From PRO6 sp035565775 (GTDB taxonomy: Bacteria > Pseudomonadota > Alphaproteobacteria > Rhizobiales > Xanthobacteraceae), in contig DATMRW010000028.1 of NCBI GenBank assembly GCA_035565775.1, positions 240,235 to 304,234 on the forward strand: a DNA stretch of 64,000 nucleotides, read 5' to 3'. Shown piece after piece: positions 35,676-44,503 of the stretch. Positions within the stretch are counted from its first letter, which is position 1. Each line of letters begins with the position of its first letter. The notes below the pieces were generated by a model that did not search any database, was not told the origin of the DNA, and saw only the letters and a list, made by a program, of their open reading frames with translations. The translations under genes were made by a program, and so were the position numbers.

Positions 35676-36701
35676 TCAGTTGGCAAGCTGCGCCGGGATG
35701 GCTTCAAGGCCGCCCCGCGCCGCAGTGATCGCAAGGCACCGCTTGAGGTAGAAGCCGATGTCAAGTTCGTCGGTGAACCCGATGGCGCCGTGAAATTGGA
35801 TCGCCTCGCGGCTGGCGAAATGCGCCGCCTGCCCTGCCCGGTAGAATGCCGCCTGCGCTGCGAAGGACTGGCGCGGCCCCTCGAAAGCGCGCGCGGCCTC
35901 GAACAGCAGCGCCTCGGCGGCGGCCACCTGCACATAGACCGATGCCATCCGTTGCTGCACTGCCTGAAAACTGGCGAGCGCGGTGCCGAATTGCTTCCGC
36001 GTTTCGAGATAGGCGCGCGTACGGCGCAGCACTTCGTCGCTCAGGCCGCAAAGCTCCGCGGCCTCCAGCATCAGGCGCGTGTCGAACGTGTCGCGGGCCA
36101 GACGACGCGCCGGCGCGCCGCTGGCAATGACTTCGGCGTTGACGCCTTTGAGCATCACCTGTCCGATGTCGCCACCATCGAGCGTCGGCTGCGCATTCAT
36201 CGTCACACCGCCCTGCTCCCGGTTGACGAGCATCACCGCGCCGTCGCCGCCGCGATCGAATAGCAGCACGCTGTCGGCCGCACCAAGCCCGGTCAATGCA
36301 TCGCTTTCGCCCGACCAGAGATCGCCTTCGCTCTTCAGCGTCGCCCATGCCGGCAGAACGATCCGCCCGCCGGCCATTGCCTCGAGCAAAATCTCACGGC
36401 ACGGCAGCGCCGCCAGTCCCTGCGCCGCCGCGATTGCCGCAGCGAGCGGCTCGCTCGCCAGCGATCTTGCCGCCTCGCGCATCAGCACGAGGCCATCGCG
36501 CAGATCAAGGCCAAGACCGCTGGCGGATTCCGACACCAGCATGCCGATCCAACCCTGATCGGCCGCATCCTGCCACCTGCTGCGGTCCTGCCCGCCACGG
36601 TCGCGCGCTTCGCGCACCCGCGTTGTGCCGCCCTTCGCCTCAAAGAAATCCGCGGCGCTGTCGGCAATCATCCGCTCCTGTTCAGACCACACCGGCATCA
36701 C
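35676..36701 (-). CDS. Acyl-CoA dehydrogenase family protein, small subunit of a pair
   Basis: A 341-residue acyl-CoA-dehydrogenase-fold protein, shorter than the usual 380 residues. The C-terminal helix motif is degraded (FHGAIGFTDELDIGFYLKR) and the segment that carries the catalytic Glu in MCAD (YEG-T/S) is missing. The N-terminal domain is also diverged. It overlaps the neighbouring acyl-CoA dehydrogenase gene by 4 bases. Such short, diverged partners form alpha2-beta2 enzymes in bacterial steroid side-chain degradation (ChsE-type and Scd1AB), where FAD sits at the subunit interface; the same is inferred here. Confidence 0.87.
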   Translation of the reverse strand: MMPVWSEQERMIADSAADFFEAKGGTTRVREARDRGGQDRSRWQDAADQGWIGMLVSESASGLGLDLRDGLVLMREAARSLASEPLAAAIAAAQGLAALPCREILLEAMAGGRIVLPAWATLKSEGDLWSGESDALTGLGAADSVLLFDRGGDGAVMLVNREQGGVTMNAQPTLDGGDIGQVMLKGVNAEVIASGAPARRLARDTFDTRLMLEAAELCGLSDEVLRRTRAYLETRKQFGTALASFQAVQQRMASVYVQVAAAEALLFEAARAFEGPRQSFAAQAAFYRAGQAAHFASREAIQFHGAIGFTDELDIGFYLKRCLAITAARGGLEAIPAQLAN

Positions 36702-37855
36702 ACATTGCCTCCGCCCATGCCCATACCGAGGACGCGGGTCGCCAGAATTGACCGTTGAATTTCGTTGCTGCCGCCATAGATCGTCAGGCGGCGCGACTGC
36801 AGAAACATCTCGTTGACGTCGATGCGCTGGCCGTTCTCACGCAGCGGCTGGCACAGCGCCGCCGCCGGCCCAGCCGCCTCGAGCGCCGCGTCCAAAATGT
36901 TCTGCACAGTCTCGGTCGCCAGAATTTTGAGATAGGAGCTTTCGTTTTCGATGCCGACGCCGGCCTCGAAGCGATCGCTGACGTCAAGCCACGCGGCCGT
37001 CACGGTCTCGGTCGCGATCTCGGCTTCGGTCACCCGCGCGCGCCATTTCTCCTGGTCGGCAACGTTCATCCGGCTGACGAGACGCTTGAGGCGCACCAGC
37101 GCGCGATTGGCGGCCAGCGGCGTGCCGAGGTGCATCCGCTCATCATCGAGCAGCGAAGTCGCCACCTTCCAGCCGCCGCCGATCTCGCCCACGACATTGC
37201 CGAGCGGCACGCGCACTTCATCAAAAAACACTTCGCAGAATTCGTCGTCGCCGGCGATGGTGACGATCGGCCGCCGTGTGATGCCCGGCGTCGCCATATC
37301 GATCAGAACGAAGGTGATGCCGTCGCGGCGCTTGCCGCCGGTGCGCACCAGCGCGAACATCCAGTGCGCATAGTGGCCCCAGGTCGTCCAGATCTTGTGA
37401 CCGTTGATGACAAGCTCATCACCCTCGATCCGCGCCCGGGTGACGAGCGAGGCGAGGTCCGATCCCGCATTCGGTTCGGAATAGCCCTGGCACCAGATCG
37501 CGTCGCCGCTTAGAATGCGCGGCAGATGCTCGGCCTTCTGCTTCGCGGTGCCTGCCTTGATCAGCATCGGGCCGATGTGGTTGAGGCCCTGCGTCGGCGT
37601 GTCCGGCGCGCCGATGCGTGCAAGCTCTTCCATGAGGATCACCTGCTCGACCGCGCTCGCGCCCATGCCGCCTGCCGACACCGGCCAGTGCGGCGCGATC
37701 CAGCCGCGCTGCGACAGCGCCTTGTACCACGGCATGATCTCTTCCGGCCTCGGGCGGAATGTCAGGTGGCGCAGATGTTTTGGCAGGTTCTTTTCAAGCC
37801 AGCATCTCACGTCCGAGCGAAAGGCGCTTTCGCTCGCGGTCTCGTTCCTGATCAT
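36698..37855 (-). CDS. Acyl-CoA dehydrogenase family protein, large subunit of a pair
   Basis: A 385-residue acyl-CoA dehydrogenase. GYSEPNAGSDLASL and INGHKIWTTWGHYAHWMFAL are the FAD and substrate loops; the C-terminus has IYGGSNEIQRSILATRVLG, with Gly where MCAD carries its catalytic Glu, so the base must lie elsewhere, as it does in isovaleryl-CoA dehydrogenase. Start overlap and operon order imply a complex with the 341-residue partner. It would introduce the double bond in the acyl-CoA side chain. Confidence 0.9.
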   Translation of the reverse strand: MIRNETASESAFRSDVRCWLEKNLPKHLRHLTFRPRPEEIMPWYKALSQRGWIAPHWPVSAGGMGASAVEQVILMEELARIGAPDTPTQGLNHIGPMLIKAGTAKQKAEHLPRILSGDAIWCQGYSEPNAGSDLASLVTRARIEGDELVINGHKIWTTWGHYAHWMFALVRTGGKRRDGITFVLIDMATPGITRRPIVTIAGDDEFCEVFFDEVRVPLGNVVGEIGGGWKVATSLLDDERMHLGTPLAANRALVRLKRLVSRMNVADQEKWRARVTEAEIATETVTAAWLDVSDRFEAGVGIENESSYLKILATETVQNILDAALEAAGPAAALCQPLRENGQRIDVNEMFLQSRRLTIYGGSNEIQRSILATRVLGMGMGGGNV

Positions 37856-37863
37856 GATTTACC

Positions 37864-39411
37864 TTATGCGTTGAGCTTGAGCGCGGAAACGGCTTCCCCG
37901 ACGAGGAGATGCTTGACGACCTTGCCTGTCGCATTGCGCGGCAATGTCTCGATGAAGAAGACGTGCCTCGGCTTTTTGTAACCGGCGATTTTTATGCGGC
38001 AGTGGTTCACCACCGCGGCTTCGTCGAGAGCGCCGTTCTCCGGCTGGCGTTCGACGAAAGCCACGACCGCCTCGCCGTAAAGTTCATCCGGAATGCCGAC
38101 AATGGCGACATCGCGCACGCCCGGCAGTTCGCTGATCGTCTGCTCGACTTCCTTCGAGTAGACGTTGAAGCCGCCGCTGACGATCATGTCCTTCTTGCGG
38201 TCGGCAATGTAGATGTAGCCGTCGCTGTCGCGGCGAGCCATGTCGCCGGTGTAGAACCAGCCGTCACGCAACGAGGCCGCCGTCTGCTCGGGACGATTGA
38301 AATAGGCCTTCATGACAGTGAACGCGCCCGGCGCACCGGTGCGCACCAGCAGCTCGCCGATCTCGCCCTCGGGCACATCCTCGCTCGTCTCGGAAACAAT
38401 CCGCACCTCGACGCCCGGCGACGGACGGCCGACGGCTTCCGGATGCGTGAACTGCTCTTCGTGCGAAAGATAGGTCACGCCGCCGGCTTCGGTCATGCCG
38501 AAGAACGACACCAGCCGCGCTTCCGGCAAGGCGGCGATCAGGCGCTTCTTGAGCGCGACGGGGAACGCCTCGCCCGTCACCGCGATCCGGCGCAGCGATG
38601 CGCAGCGGCTGGGGTTTGCCTCGATCGCCGGCATCAGCATGCGGCAGACCGTCGGCACCATGCCGAACACGGTGATCTTCTCGCGCTCGATCGTCGCGAT
38701 GATCTCTTCGGCATCGAATTGCGGGATGATGCTGAGCGTGCCGCCGAGCATGGTCGAGTTCACCAGCCGCCCCATGCCTGCGCGGTGCGCCATCGGCGTG
38801 ACCACGAGATAGCGATCGTTCTCGCCGATGCCCCACTCGCAGCCGTTCATGAAGCCATGCTGGATCAGAAGGTTGGCGTGGGTAATGACGACGCCCTTGG
38901 GCTTGCCGGTCGTGCCCGAGGTGTAGAGGATCGCGGCTTCGTCCTGCGACAGCGGGATCGGCCGCAGCGGTTTGTCGTCGTCGAGGCAGAGGGTCGCAAA
39001 ATCGGCAAGGCCGCCATGAGCACCACCGACCGAATAGCCGAGCATGCCGGGACGCTTGGCCACGATGTCCTGCGCGACCGCTGCCGCATGTTCAGGATCG
39101 CAGATCACCGCCTTGGCGTCGCTGTCCTCGCAGAAATAGGCGAGCTCGGACAGCGTCAGCCGCGTCGTGACCGGAATTGCGATCGCACCGGCCGCGAGAG
39201 TGCCGAACAGGCCCTCGGCGAATTCGATGCAGTTCGGCAGATAGAGAACTATCCTGTCGCCCGTTGCCACGCCCTTGGCCGCGAGTGCTTTGGCAATCGA
39301 GGTCACACGTCGGCCGAACTCGCCGTAAGTGACGCGCCGCTCGCCAAGGACAAACGCGTCCTTGTCAGGGAAACGGCGGCAGTGAGCAAACAGAACAGTC
39401 TCCATCCGCAC
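37864..39411 (-). CDS. AMP-forming acyl-CoA ligase
   Basis: A 515-residue ANL-family ligase. P-loop AILYTSGTTGKPKG, GWFYTGDMARRDSDGY, the hinge DRKKDMIVSGGFNVYS and the C-terminal Lys in PRNATGKVVK are all present. It would activate the imported acid to its CoA thioester, the first step of this operon. The next gene (DUF35) is 13 bases upstream. FadD13-like in overall motif pattern; chain-length preference cannot be read. Confidence 0.92.
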   Translation of the reverse strand: MRMETVLFAHCRRFPDKDAFVLGERRVTYGEFGRRVTSIAKALAAKGVATGDRIVLYLPNCIEFAEGLFGTLAAGAIAIPVTTRLTLSELAYFCEDSDAKAVICDPEHAAAVAQDIVAKRPGMLGYSVGGAHGGLADFATLCLDDDKPLRPIPLSQDEAAILYTSGTTGKPKGVVITHANLLIQHGFMNGCEWGIGENDRYLVVTPMAHRAGMGRLVNSTMLGGTLSIIPQFDAEEIIATIEREKITVFGMVPTVCRMLMPAIEANPSRCASLRRIAVTGEAFPVALKKRLIAALPEARLVSFFGMTEAGGVTYLSHEEQFTHPEAVGRPSPGVEVRIVSETSEDVPEGEIGELLVRTGAPGAFTVMKAYFNRPEQTAASLRDGWFYTGDMARRDSDGYIYIADRKKDMIVSGGFNVYSKEVEQTISELPGVRDVAIVGIPDELYGEAVVAFVERQPENGALDEAAVVNHCRIKIAGYKKPRHVFFIETLPRNATGKVVKHLLVGEAVSALKLNA

Positions 39412-39424
39412 GGGATTTTACTCC

Positions 39425-39841
39425 TTAGACCAGGCGGAACGCCGGGTAGTAGATGTCGTCGGCGAGGAGATCCCACACGACTTCGACAGCAGCGCCAATC
39501 TTGACGTCCTCGGGAGGACTGCCGACGATGTTGGCGAGAATGCGGGCGCCCTCTTCAAGATCGACCGTCACCACCGACAGCGGCAGGCGGCCTTCGAGGC
39601 CGGGCCCCGGAATGCGGATCACGGTGTTGGCGTATACGGTGCCGCGGCCGCTGACCTGGCGCCACTCGAGGTTGCGCGAGCCGGTGTAGATCGAGACCGG
39701 ACGCGGATAATGCTGAAAGCGGCCGGTGTCCTTGCAATACTGCAAAAACAGCTCTTTGCGCTTCGCACCTTCCCAGAACGGCGTCGTATCGACGTAAACG
39801 CTCGGCTTGGGGACCGGACGGCTTGCTGTTGCTTCAGACAT
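39425..39841 (-). CDS. DUF35 OB-fold protein, partner of the thiolase-fold protein
   Basis: A 138-residue OB-fold protein of the DUF35 / Zn-ribbon family. The N-terminal helix (TPFWEGAKRKELFLQYC) and the GRGTVYANTVIRIPG strand are typical. Of the four Cys that bind Zn in classical members, only Cys36 remains, so it probably lacks the metal. It lies directly before the thiolase-fold gene (1 base apart). In Ltp2-ChsH2 and related aldolases a DUF35 protein is an obligatory partner that shapes the active site. Confidence 0.9.
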   Translation of the reverse strand: MSEATASRPVPKPSVYVDTTPFWEGAKRKELFLQYCKDTGRFQHYPRPVSIYTGSRNLEWRQVSGRGTVYANTVIRIPGPGLEGRLPLSVVTVDLEEGARILANIVGSPPEDVKIGAAVEVVWDLLADDIYYPAFRLV

Positions 39842-41008
39842 TTAGACCTCCAAAATCATTGCGGCGCTGGTGCCCCAGTTGCGCGCGAAGGGAATGACGC
39901 CGATGCCGGTGACAAGCGCATTCTTCGGGTTCTTGATCTGGCGCTCGCCGCCTTCGCCGAAGAGCTGGCGCACGGCTTCGGCAAGGTTGAGACCGCCGCT
40001 GGCGAGGCCCGGCTGGCCGGCCGAGATCTGGCCGCCGCCCGTGTTCAGCGGCAGCGTGCCGCGGAACGACAGGTCGGTGTTCAACACGAAGTCGCTGCCC
40101 TCGCCGCGGCCGCAGAAGCCAAAGTCCTCGAACTTCATCAGCACGGCGATGGTGAAGTCGTCATAGGGCTGGAACATGCTGATGTCGGACGGCTTGAGGC
40201 CCGACTGCGCGAACACTTTTGGCGCAATCTTCGAGAAGCCGGTTTCGGTGATGTCAGCCAGCGGATCCGCGCCGTTGACATTGGTCAGCTCGGCATAGGC
40301 AGTCGGATAGACATACTTCTTGATGCCCATCTCCTCGGCCTTCTGGCGGGTCATCACCAGGAAGGCGTTGGCGCCGTCGCAGAACATCACCGAGTCAAGG
40401 ACGCGCAGCGGATCGGCGACCATGCGCGAGTTGAAGTAGTCTTCTTCCGACAGCGGCTTGCGGAATTTTTCGAGCGCGTTCTCATTGAGCAGCGCGTGGT
40501 TGCGCTGGGTGATCGCGATCTTGGCGAGCGCTTCCGGCTTGAGGTTGTACTGGTGAGCGTAGCGGCTCATCAGCAGGCCGAACACCGCCGGCGGGCCCTG
40601 CACGCCGACCGGATCCTGAAACTCGCCGCGATAAGCGGCGTAGTTCGCGTTCCAGCGGGTGCTCGGCGCATCCGCCGACATGACGACCGCAACTTCGCAG
40701 TGACCATCGCGAATGGCGGACATCGCCCGCGACACGCCGCCGGTTGCCGAGCAACCGCCGATGCCGCCGTAGTTCAGCCAGGTCGGCGAGAGGCCGAGAC
40801 CTTCCGCCATATAGACGGCGAAGAACGGGTTGGCGCATTCCGACAGCGGCACGGTGACCGACATGCCGTCGATGGCCGACTTCTCGATGCCGGTGCGCTC
40901 GATCAGCTGCGCCAGCGCTTCGCCCGCGAAATCATAGGCGCTGCGTCCGGAGCGGAACTGGACCGGCGTTTCGGCGTAACCGGCGATAACGATATCTGAT
41001 TTGGCCAT
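39842..41008 (-). CDS. Thiolase-superfamily protein lacking thiolase catalytic residues, probable retro-aldol lyase
   Basis: A 388-residue SCP-x-type thiolase-fold protein. Where thiolases have the nucleophile Cys (NCATG-type motif) this one has Ser87 in GGCSATGG, with a Cys one position earlier. Where thiolases have His in the HDCF motif it has Tyr282 (QPYDDFT). The GHP motif reads GQP (Gln332), and the C-terminal catalytic Cys is absent. With its DUF35 partner next door this matches Ltp2-type aldolases, in which a Tyr-based site cleaves a 3-hydroxyacyl-CoA into an aldehyde or ketone plus acetyl- or propionyl-CoA. Aldolase activity is inference; loss of thiolase chemistry is well supported. 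Confidence 0.85.
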   Translation of the reverse strand: MAKSDIVIAGYAETPVQFRSGRSAYDFAGEALAQLIERTGIEKSAIDGMSVTVPLSECANPFFAVYMAEGLGLSPTWLNYGGIGGCSATGGVSRAMSAIRDGHCEVAVVMSADAPSTRWNANYAAYRGEFQDPVGVQGPPAVFGLLMSRYAHQYNLKPEALAKIAITQRNHALLNENALEKFRKPLSEEDYFNSRMVADPLRVLDSVMFCDGANAFLVMTRQKAEEMGIKKYVYPTAYAELTNVNGADPLADITETGFSKIAPKVFAQSGLKPSDISMFQPYDDFTIAVLMKFEDFGFCGRGEGSDFVLNTDLSFRGTLPLNTGGGQISAGQPGLASGGLNLAEAVRQLFGEGGERQIKNPKNALVTGIGVIPFARNWGTSAAMILEV

Positions 41009-41014
41009 TGCTTG

Positions 41015-41809
41015 TTACTCTCCCTTGAACTTGGGCGAACGCTTCTCGCGGAACGCGCTCAAGCCTTCCTGGCGGTCCTTCGTGAAGTAGAGCATGAAGG
41101 AGACGTCGCCTTCCGCGGTGAAGCCGTCCTGCAGCGACATGTCGATGCCGCGGTCGATCACGCCCTTGGTGAACATCACCGACAGCGGCGCGTTCTCGCC
41201 GATCGTGCGGGCGATCTCACGCGCCTTCTCGAGCGCGCCGCCGGCTTCCGTGACGTGGTTGACGAGGCGATATTCCTTGGCCTCCGCCGCGGTGATCCGG
41301 CGACCGGTCCACATCAGCTCCTTCGCCAGCGGCTTGCCGATCAGGCGCGGCAGCGTCTGCGTGCCGCCGCCGCCCGGCATCAGGCCGAGGCGGATTTCCG
41401 GCAGGCCCATGCGGGCCTTCTCACCGGCGACGATCATGTCCCCGACCAGCGCCAGCTCGAGGCCGCCGCCGAGCGCAAAGCCCTCGATCGCGGTGATGAT
41501 CGGCTTGGTGAATTCCGGCAGCTCGCGGAACAGCGAGTTGACTTTGCGCGAACGGCGACGCACGCGGTAGAAGTCGAAATATTCGTTGTCGGCGATCTGG
41601 AATTCGCTGGTGTCGATGCCGGTGCAGAATGCCTTTTCGGTGCCCTTCAGGATCACCGCAGTGATCGAACGGTCGAACTCGGCTTCCGCGAGCGCTTCCA
41701 GGATTTCGCTGGCCGTCTTCTCGCGCAGCGAGTTCAGTTTTTCGGGACGGTTGATCTGGATTTCCATCCAGCTCTCAACGCGCTCGACGATGATGTCCTC
41801 GAAACTCAT
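41015..41809 (-). CDS. Enoyl-CoA hydratase (crotonase family)
   Basis: A 264-residue crotonase with both hydratase acidic residues, in LPEIRLGLMPGGGG and GKPLAKELMWTG, and the oxyanion sites KAFCTGID and FALGGGLELAL. It should add water to the 2-enoyl-CoA formed by the acyl-CoA dehydrogenase pair, giving the 3-hydroxyacyl-CoA that the thiolase-fold protein would cleave. It lies 6 bases from the thiolase gene. Confidence 0.93.
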   Translation of the reverse strand: MSFEDIIVERVESWMEIQINRPEKLNSLREKTASEILEALAEAEFDRSITAVILKGTEKAFCTGIDTSEFQIADNEYFDFYRVRRRSRKVNSLFRELPEFTKPIITAIEGFALGGGLELALVGDMIVAGEKARMGLPEIRLGLMPGGGGTQTLPRLIGKPLAKELMWTGRRITAAEAKEYRLVNHVTEAGGALEKAREIARTIGENAPLSVMFTKGVIDRGIDMSLQDGFTAEGDVSFMLYFTKDRQEGLSAFREKRSPKFKGE

Positions 41810-41839
41810 TTTCTCTTCCGATCTCCTACTCAGATTTCA

Positions 41840-42607
41840 TCAGTGCTCGGTCGCAGCGCCGACGCTCATGCGGTCTGCGATGTCGTTGTGCAGTTGCTGA
41901 AGCCGAACCGGGTCCGCCCGCAATTCGGCGTCGATGGTCTGCTCCAGCGCGATCCCCGCGCCCGGCCGCAGCACGATCACCCGGTCCGACATCTCCAACG
42001 CATCCTCGATCCGGTGCGTCACGAAGAGGCAGGTCTTGCTGTACTGGCGGGCGACCTGCGCAAAATCCTCGCGCAGCGTCTTGGAGGTGACGTGGTCGAG
42101 CTGGCTGAACGACTCGTCGAGCAGGATCAGCTCGGGATCGACGCACAAGGCACGCGCGAGGGACACGCGCTGGCGCATGCCGCCGGACAGTTCGTGCGGA
42201 TATTTATTCTCCGCCCCGTCAAGCCGCACCCGCTTGAGCCACGTCCGCGCCCGCTCCCGCGCCTCGCTGTGCGAGACACCGAGGATGAGCAGCCCCAGCT
42301 CGGTGTTCTCGACCGCGGTCCGCCACGGCAACAAGCGGTCGGTCTGAAAGCTCACCGACAGCTTGCCGCGCAGCTTGTCGAACTCGCTGTGCGGATCGTG
42401 ACCCGCGACCCTCACCCGTCCGGTCGTGGGCTCCAGCGTGCCCATGATCATGTTCATCACGGTGCTCTTGCCGGCTCCGGTCTGGCCGAGCAGCGCGACG
42501 ATTTCCCCGCGGTTGACGTGCAGGTTCAGCTTGTTGGCGACGACGAGGTTGCCGAACGACTTGCTGACGTCCTCGAGCGAGATGACCTTTTCAACCTGGC
42601 TGTTCAT
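41840..42607 (-). CDS. NitT/TauT-family ABC transporter ATP-binding protein
   Basis: A 255-residue ATPase. Walker A is LLGQTGAGKST, the signature HELSGGMRQRVSLARAL and Walker B LILLDESFSQLD, where the usual DEPFSALD has changed to DESFSQLD. The paralogous ATPase at 59098 shares both unusual motifs. The start ATG at 42607 overlaps the permease stop as ATGA; longer upstream reading runs inside the permease gene. Confidence 0.93.
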   Translation of the reverse strand: MNSQVEKVISLEDVSKSFGNLVVANKLNLHVNRGEIVALLGQTGAGKSTVMNMIMGTLEPTTGRVRVAGHDPHSEFDKLRGKLSVSFQTDRLLPWRTAVENTELGLLILGVSHSEARERARTWLKRVRLDGAENKYPHELSGGMRQRVSLARALCVDPELILLDESFSQLDHVTSKTLREDFAQVARQYSKTCLFVTHRIEDALEMSDRVIVLRPGAGIALEQTIDAELRADPVRLQQLHNDIADRMSVGAATEH

Positions 42608-43434
42608 CGCACATTGGCCTCCGCCCGCCACTTCAGAAGATACTTTTCCAGAGCCGTCAGCGCCGCCTGCAACGCCAGATTCAGCACGACGAGAATCACG
42701 GTCCAGCCGAGCACCGAGTCGATGCGGAACATGGACTGCGCGAGGCTCATGCGGGAGCCGATACCGATCGCCGATGCAATGAGCTCGGAGAAGATCGCCA
42801 TACGGACGGCGTAGCCGATCACCGACTTCGTGGTCGTCAGAACATAAGGAATGATGTGCGGCAGGATGAGATAGCGAAGTACCTGCCAACGCTGCGGGCG
42901 AAAGCTCTCGATCATGTCGACCCAGTCGCGCGGCAACGCGCGAATGCCGTCGAAAATGCTCAGGGCATAGAAGGGAACGAGAATGACCGCCAGGATGAAG
43001 AAGATCCGGACTTCAGGCTCGCCGAACCAGAAGATCGCGAGCAGCATCCAGGACAGCGCCGGAATGCCGGTGTCGATGATCACCAGCGCCCGGATATAGG
43101 GCCGGATCTTCGGGAAGATCCCCATCACGATGCCGAGGAAGACACCGAACGCCATCGCGAACAGCACCGCGACGAGCAGGCGCAACGCCGTAACGCCGAT
43201 GTGCATGTATTCGTTTTTGAGAATCTCGACCGTCGCCCAGAAGATCGTCACCGGCGCCGGCATAACGAACGGCGGCAGATAGAAACTTGCAATCTGCATC
43301 GCAACGAGAAGGCCCGCCACAACAACGAGCACGGGGATCACTCCCTCGCCGCGCGCCCGCTCGGCCGACGGCGGCGCGGACACGGGTTTCGGGACGGCGG
43401 GCGCCATCGCCCGCCTGTCGTCAGCTTGTGACAC
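42604..43434 (-). CDS. NitT/TauT-family ABC transporter permease
   Basis: A 276-residue permease with about six helices; the coupling loop reads MIESFRPQRWQVLRYLILPH. Closely similar to the permease at 59895, which shares that loop, so the two transporters are paralogues. It is the second gene of the retro-aldol operon and imports the substrate captured by the binding protein at 43505. Confidence 0.92.
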   Translation of the reverse strand: MSQADDRRAMAPAVPKPVSAPPSAERARGEGVIPVLVVVAGLLVAMQIASFYLPPFVMPAPVTIFWATVEILKNEYMHIGVTALRLLVAVLFAMAFGVFLGIVMGIFPKIRPYIRALVIIDTGIPALSWMLLAIFWFGEPEVRIFFILAVILVPFYALSIFDGIRALPRDWVDMIESFRPQRWQVLRYLILPHIIPYVLTTTKSVIGYAVRMAIFSELIASAIGIGSRMSLAQSMFRIDSVLGWTVILVVLNLALQAALTALEKYLLKWRAEANVR

Positions 43435-43504
43435 GAAATTCTCCGATTAGTTGGAGGGAGGCGACCGGCGGGCCGATCACTCTCCCGTTTTCGACGAAGA
43501 GGCG

Positions 43505-44503
43505 TCAGCCCTTGAAGAAGAAGCCTTCATCGGGCGTTGACGCGATCAACGAATTGCGCACGCAGAAGTCGATCGCGGTCTGGGTCGCCTTGCGCGCGGC
43601 CGGATCGGTCATCGACGAGTACTTGAAGCTCAGGCGCTTGGAGTTGATCGCCTCGGCCAGAACGGCCGGCTTGAAGCCGGTGCGCTCGCCGACGATCTGC
43701 ACCGCGCTCGGCACGTCCGCGAGGATGCCCGCGATGCAGTCGCGGAACACGCCGTCGATGCGCGCACCGATCTTGGGATCGCTTTCGAGCAGTTCGCGGC
43801 GGGCGGCGACGCCGAAGTACGGCAGACTTTCTCCGGTCGCCTTGGTGTAGGAGGCGCCGACGTTGAACAGCACCTGCAGGTTCGGATCCTCGGCGATTGC
43901 GTTGCTGACATTCGGCTCCCAGGTCAGCGCCGCTTGGGCCGCGCCGGCGCGCAACAGCGTCACCGATGCCGCCGGATTGGTGACGTTCTGCACCTTGGCG
44001 GCGGTCTCGAGGTCGATCTTGTGGAATTCCTTGAGCACGGCGCGCGCCATGCGATAGGTGCCGGTCGACTGCGGCGCGGCGAGCACCTTGCCGGCCACGT
44101 CGTCGATCGACTTCAGGCTGCCCTTCGACGACGACATGATGTTGATCATGTCCCCGGTCGTGATGGTGCAGACATACTTGATCGGCACGGCGCCGACATA
44201 GCGCACCGCGAAGGTATCCCAGCTACCGATGCAGACGTCGTAGTTGCCGACGTCGAAGTCGCTGTAATAGGTCGGGACAGACGTATAGGACGTCGGCGTT
44301 CCAAGGGTGAAACCGTTTTTCTGATCGAGCTTGTGGTGACGGATGAATTCGGTCACCAGCACGGTGAATCCCGGCGTCAGCGACGCCCAACGAACCTTGG
44401 CCGCCTGTGCGAGCGCAGATCCGCCTGCCATCATCGGCACCGATGCGGCCGCCGCACCCATGCTTGCCTGCAGAAAATGACGTCTATTCAGTTCGTAGGC
44501 CAT
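43505..44503 (-). CDS. NitT/TauT-type substrate-binding protein with Tat-like signal
   Basis: A 332-residue NMT1-like periplasmic protein. It opens with a twin-arginine-like signal (ELNRRHFLQASMGAAAAS), then the mature start VRWASLTPGFTVLVTEF. Homologous to both binding proteins at 57116 and 58110 (shared segments GSWDTFAVR / GSWETFAVR, and AALTWEP / AAVTWEP). First gene of the leftward retro-aldol operon. An AT-rich stretch at about 44560-44590 lies upstream as the likely promoter region. Confidence 0.9.
   Translation of the reverse strand: MAYELNRRHFLQASMGAAAASVPMMAGGSALAQAAKVRWASLTPGFTVLVTEFIRHHKLDQKNGFTLGTPTSYTSVPTYYSDFDVGNYDVCIGSWDTFAVRYVGAVPIKYVCTITTGDMINIMSSSKGSLKSIDDVAGKVLAAPQSTGTYRMARAVLKEFHKIDLETAAKVQNVTNPAASVTLLRAGAAQAALTWEPNVSNAIAEDPNLQVLFNVGASYTKATGESLPYFGVAARRELLESDPKIGARIDGVFRDCIAGILADVPSAVQIVGERTGFKPAVLAEAINSKRLSFKYSSMTDPAARKATQTAIDFCVRNSLIASTPDEGFFFKG

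Noticed and set aside
41012..42814. 600-codon plus-strand frame opposite the crotonase and ATPase genes
   Set aside because: Antisense shadow; both opposite-strand genes have complete catalytic motifs and overlapping starts.
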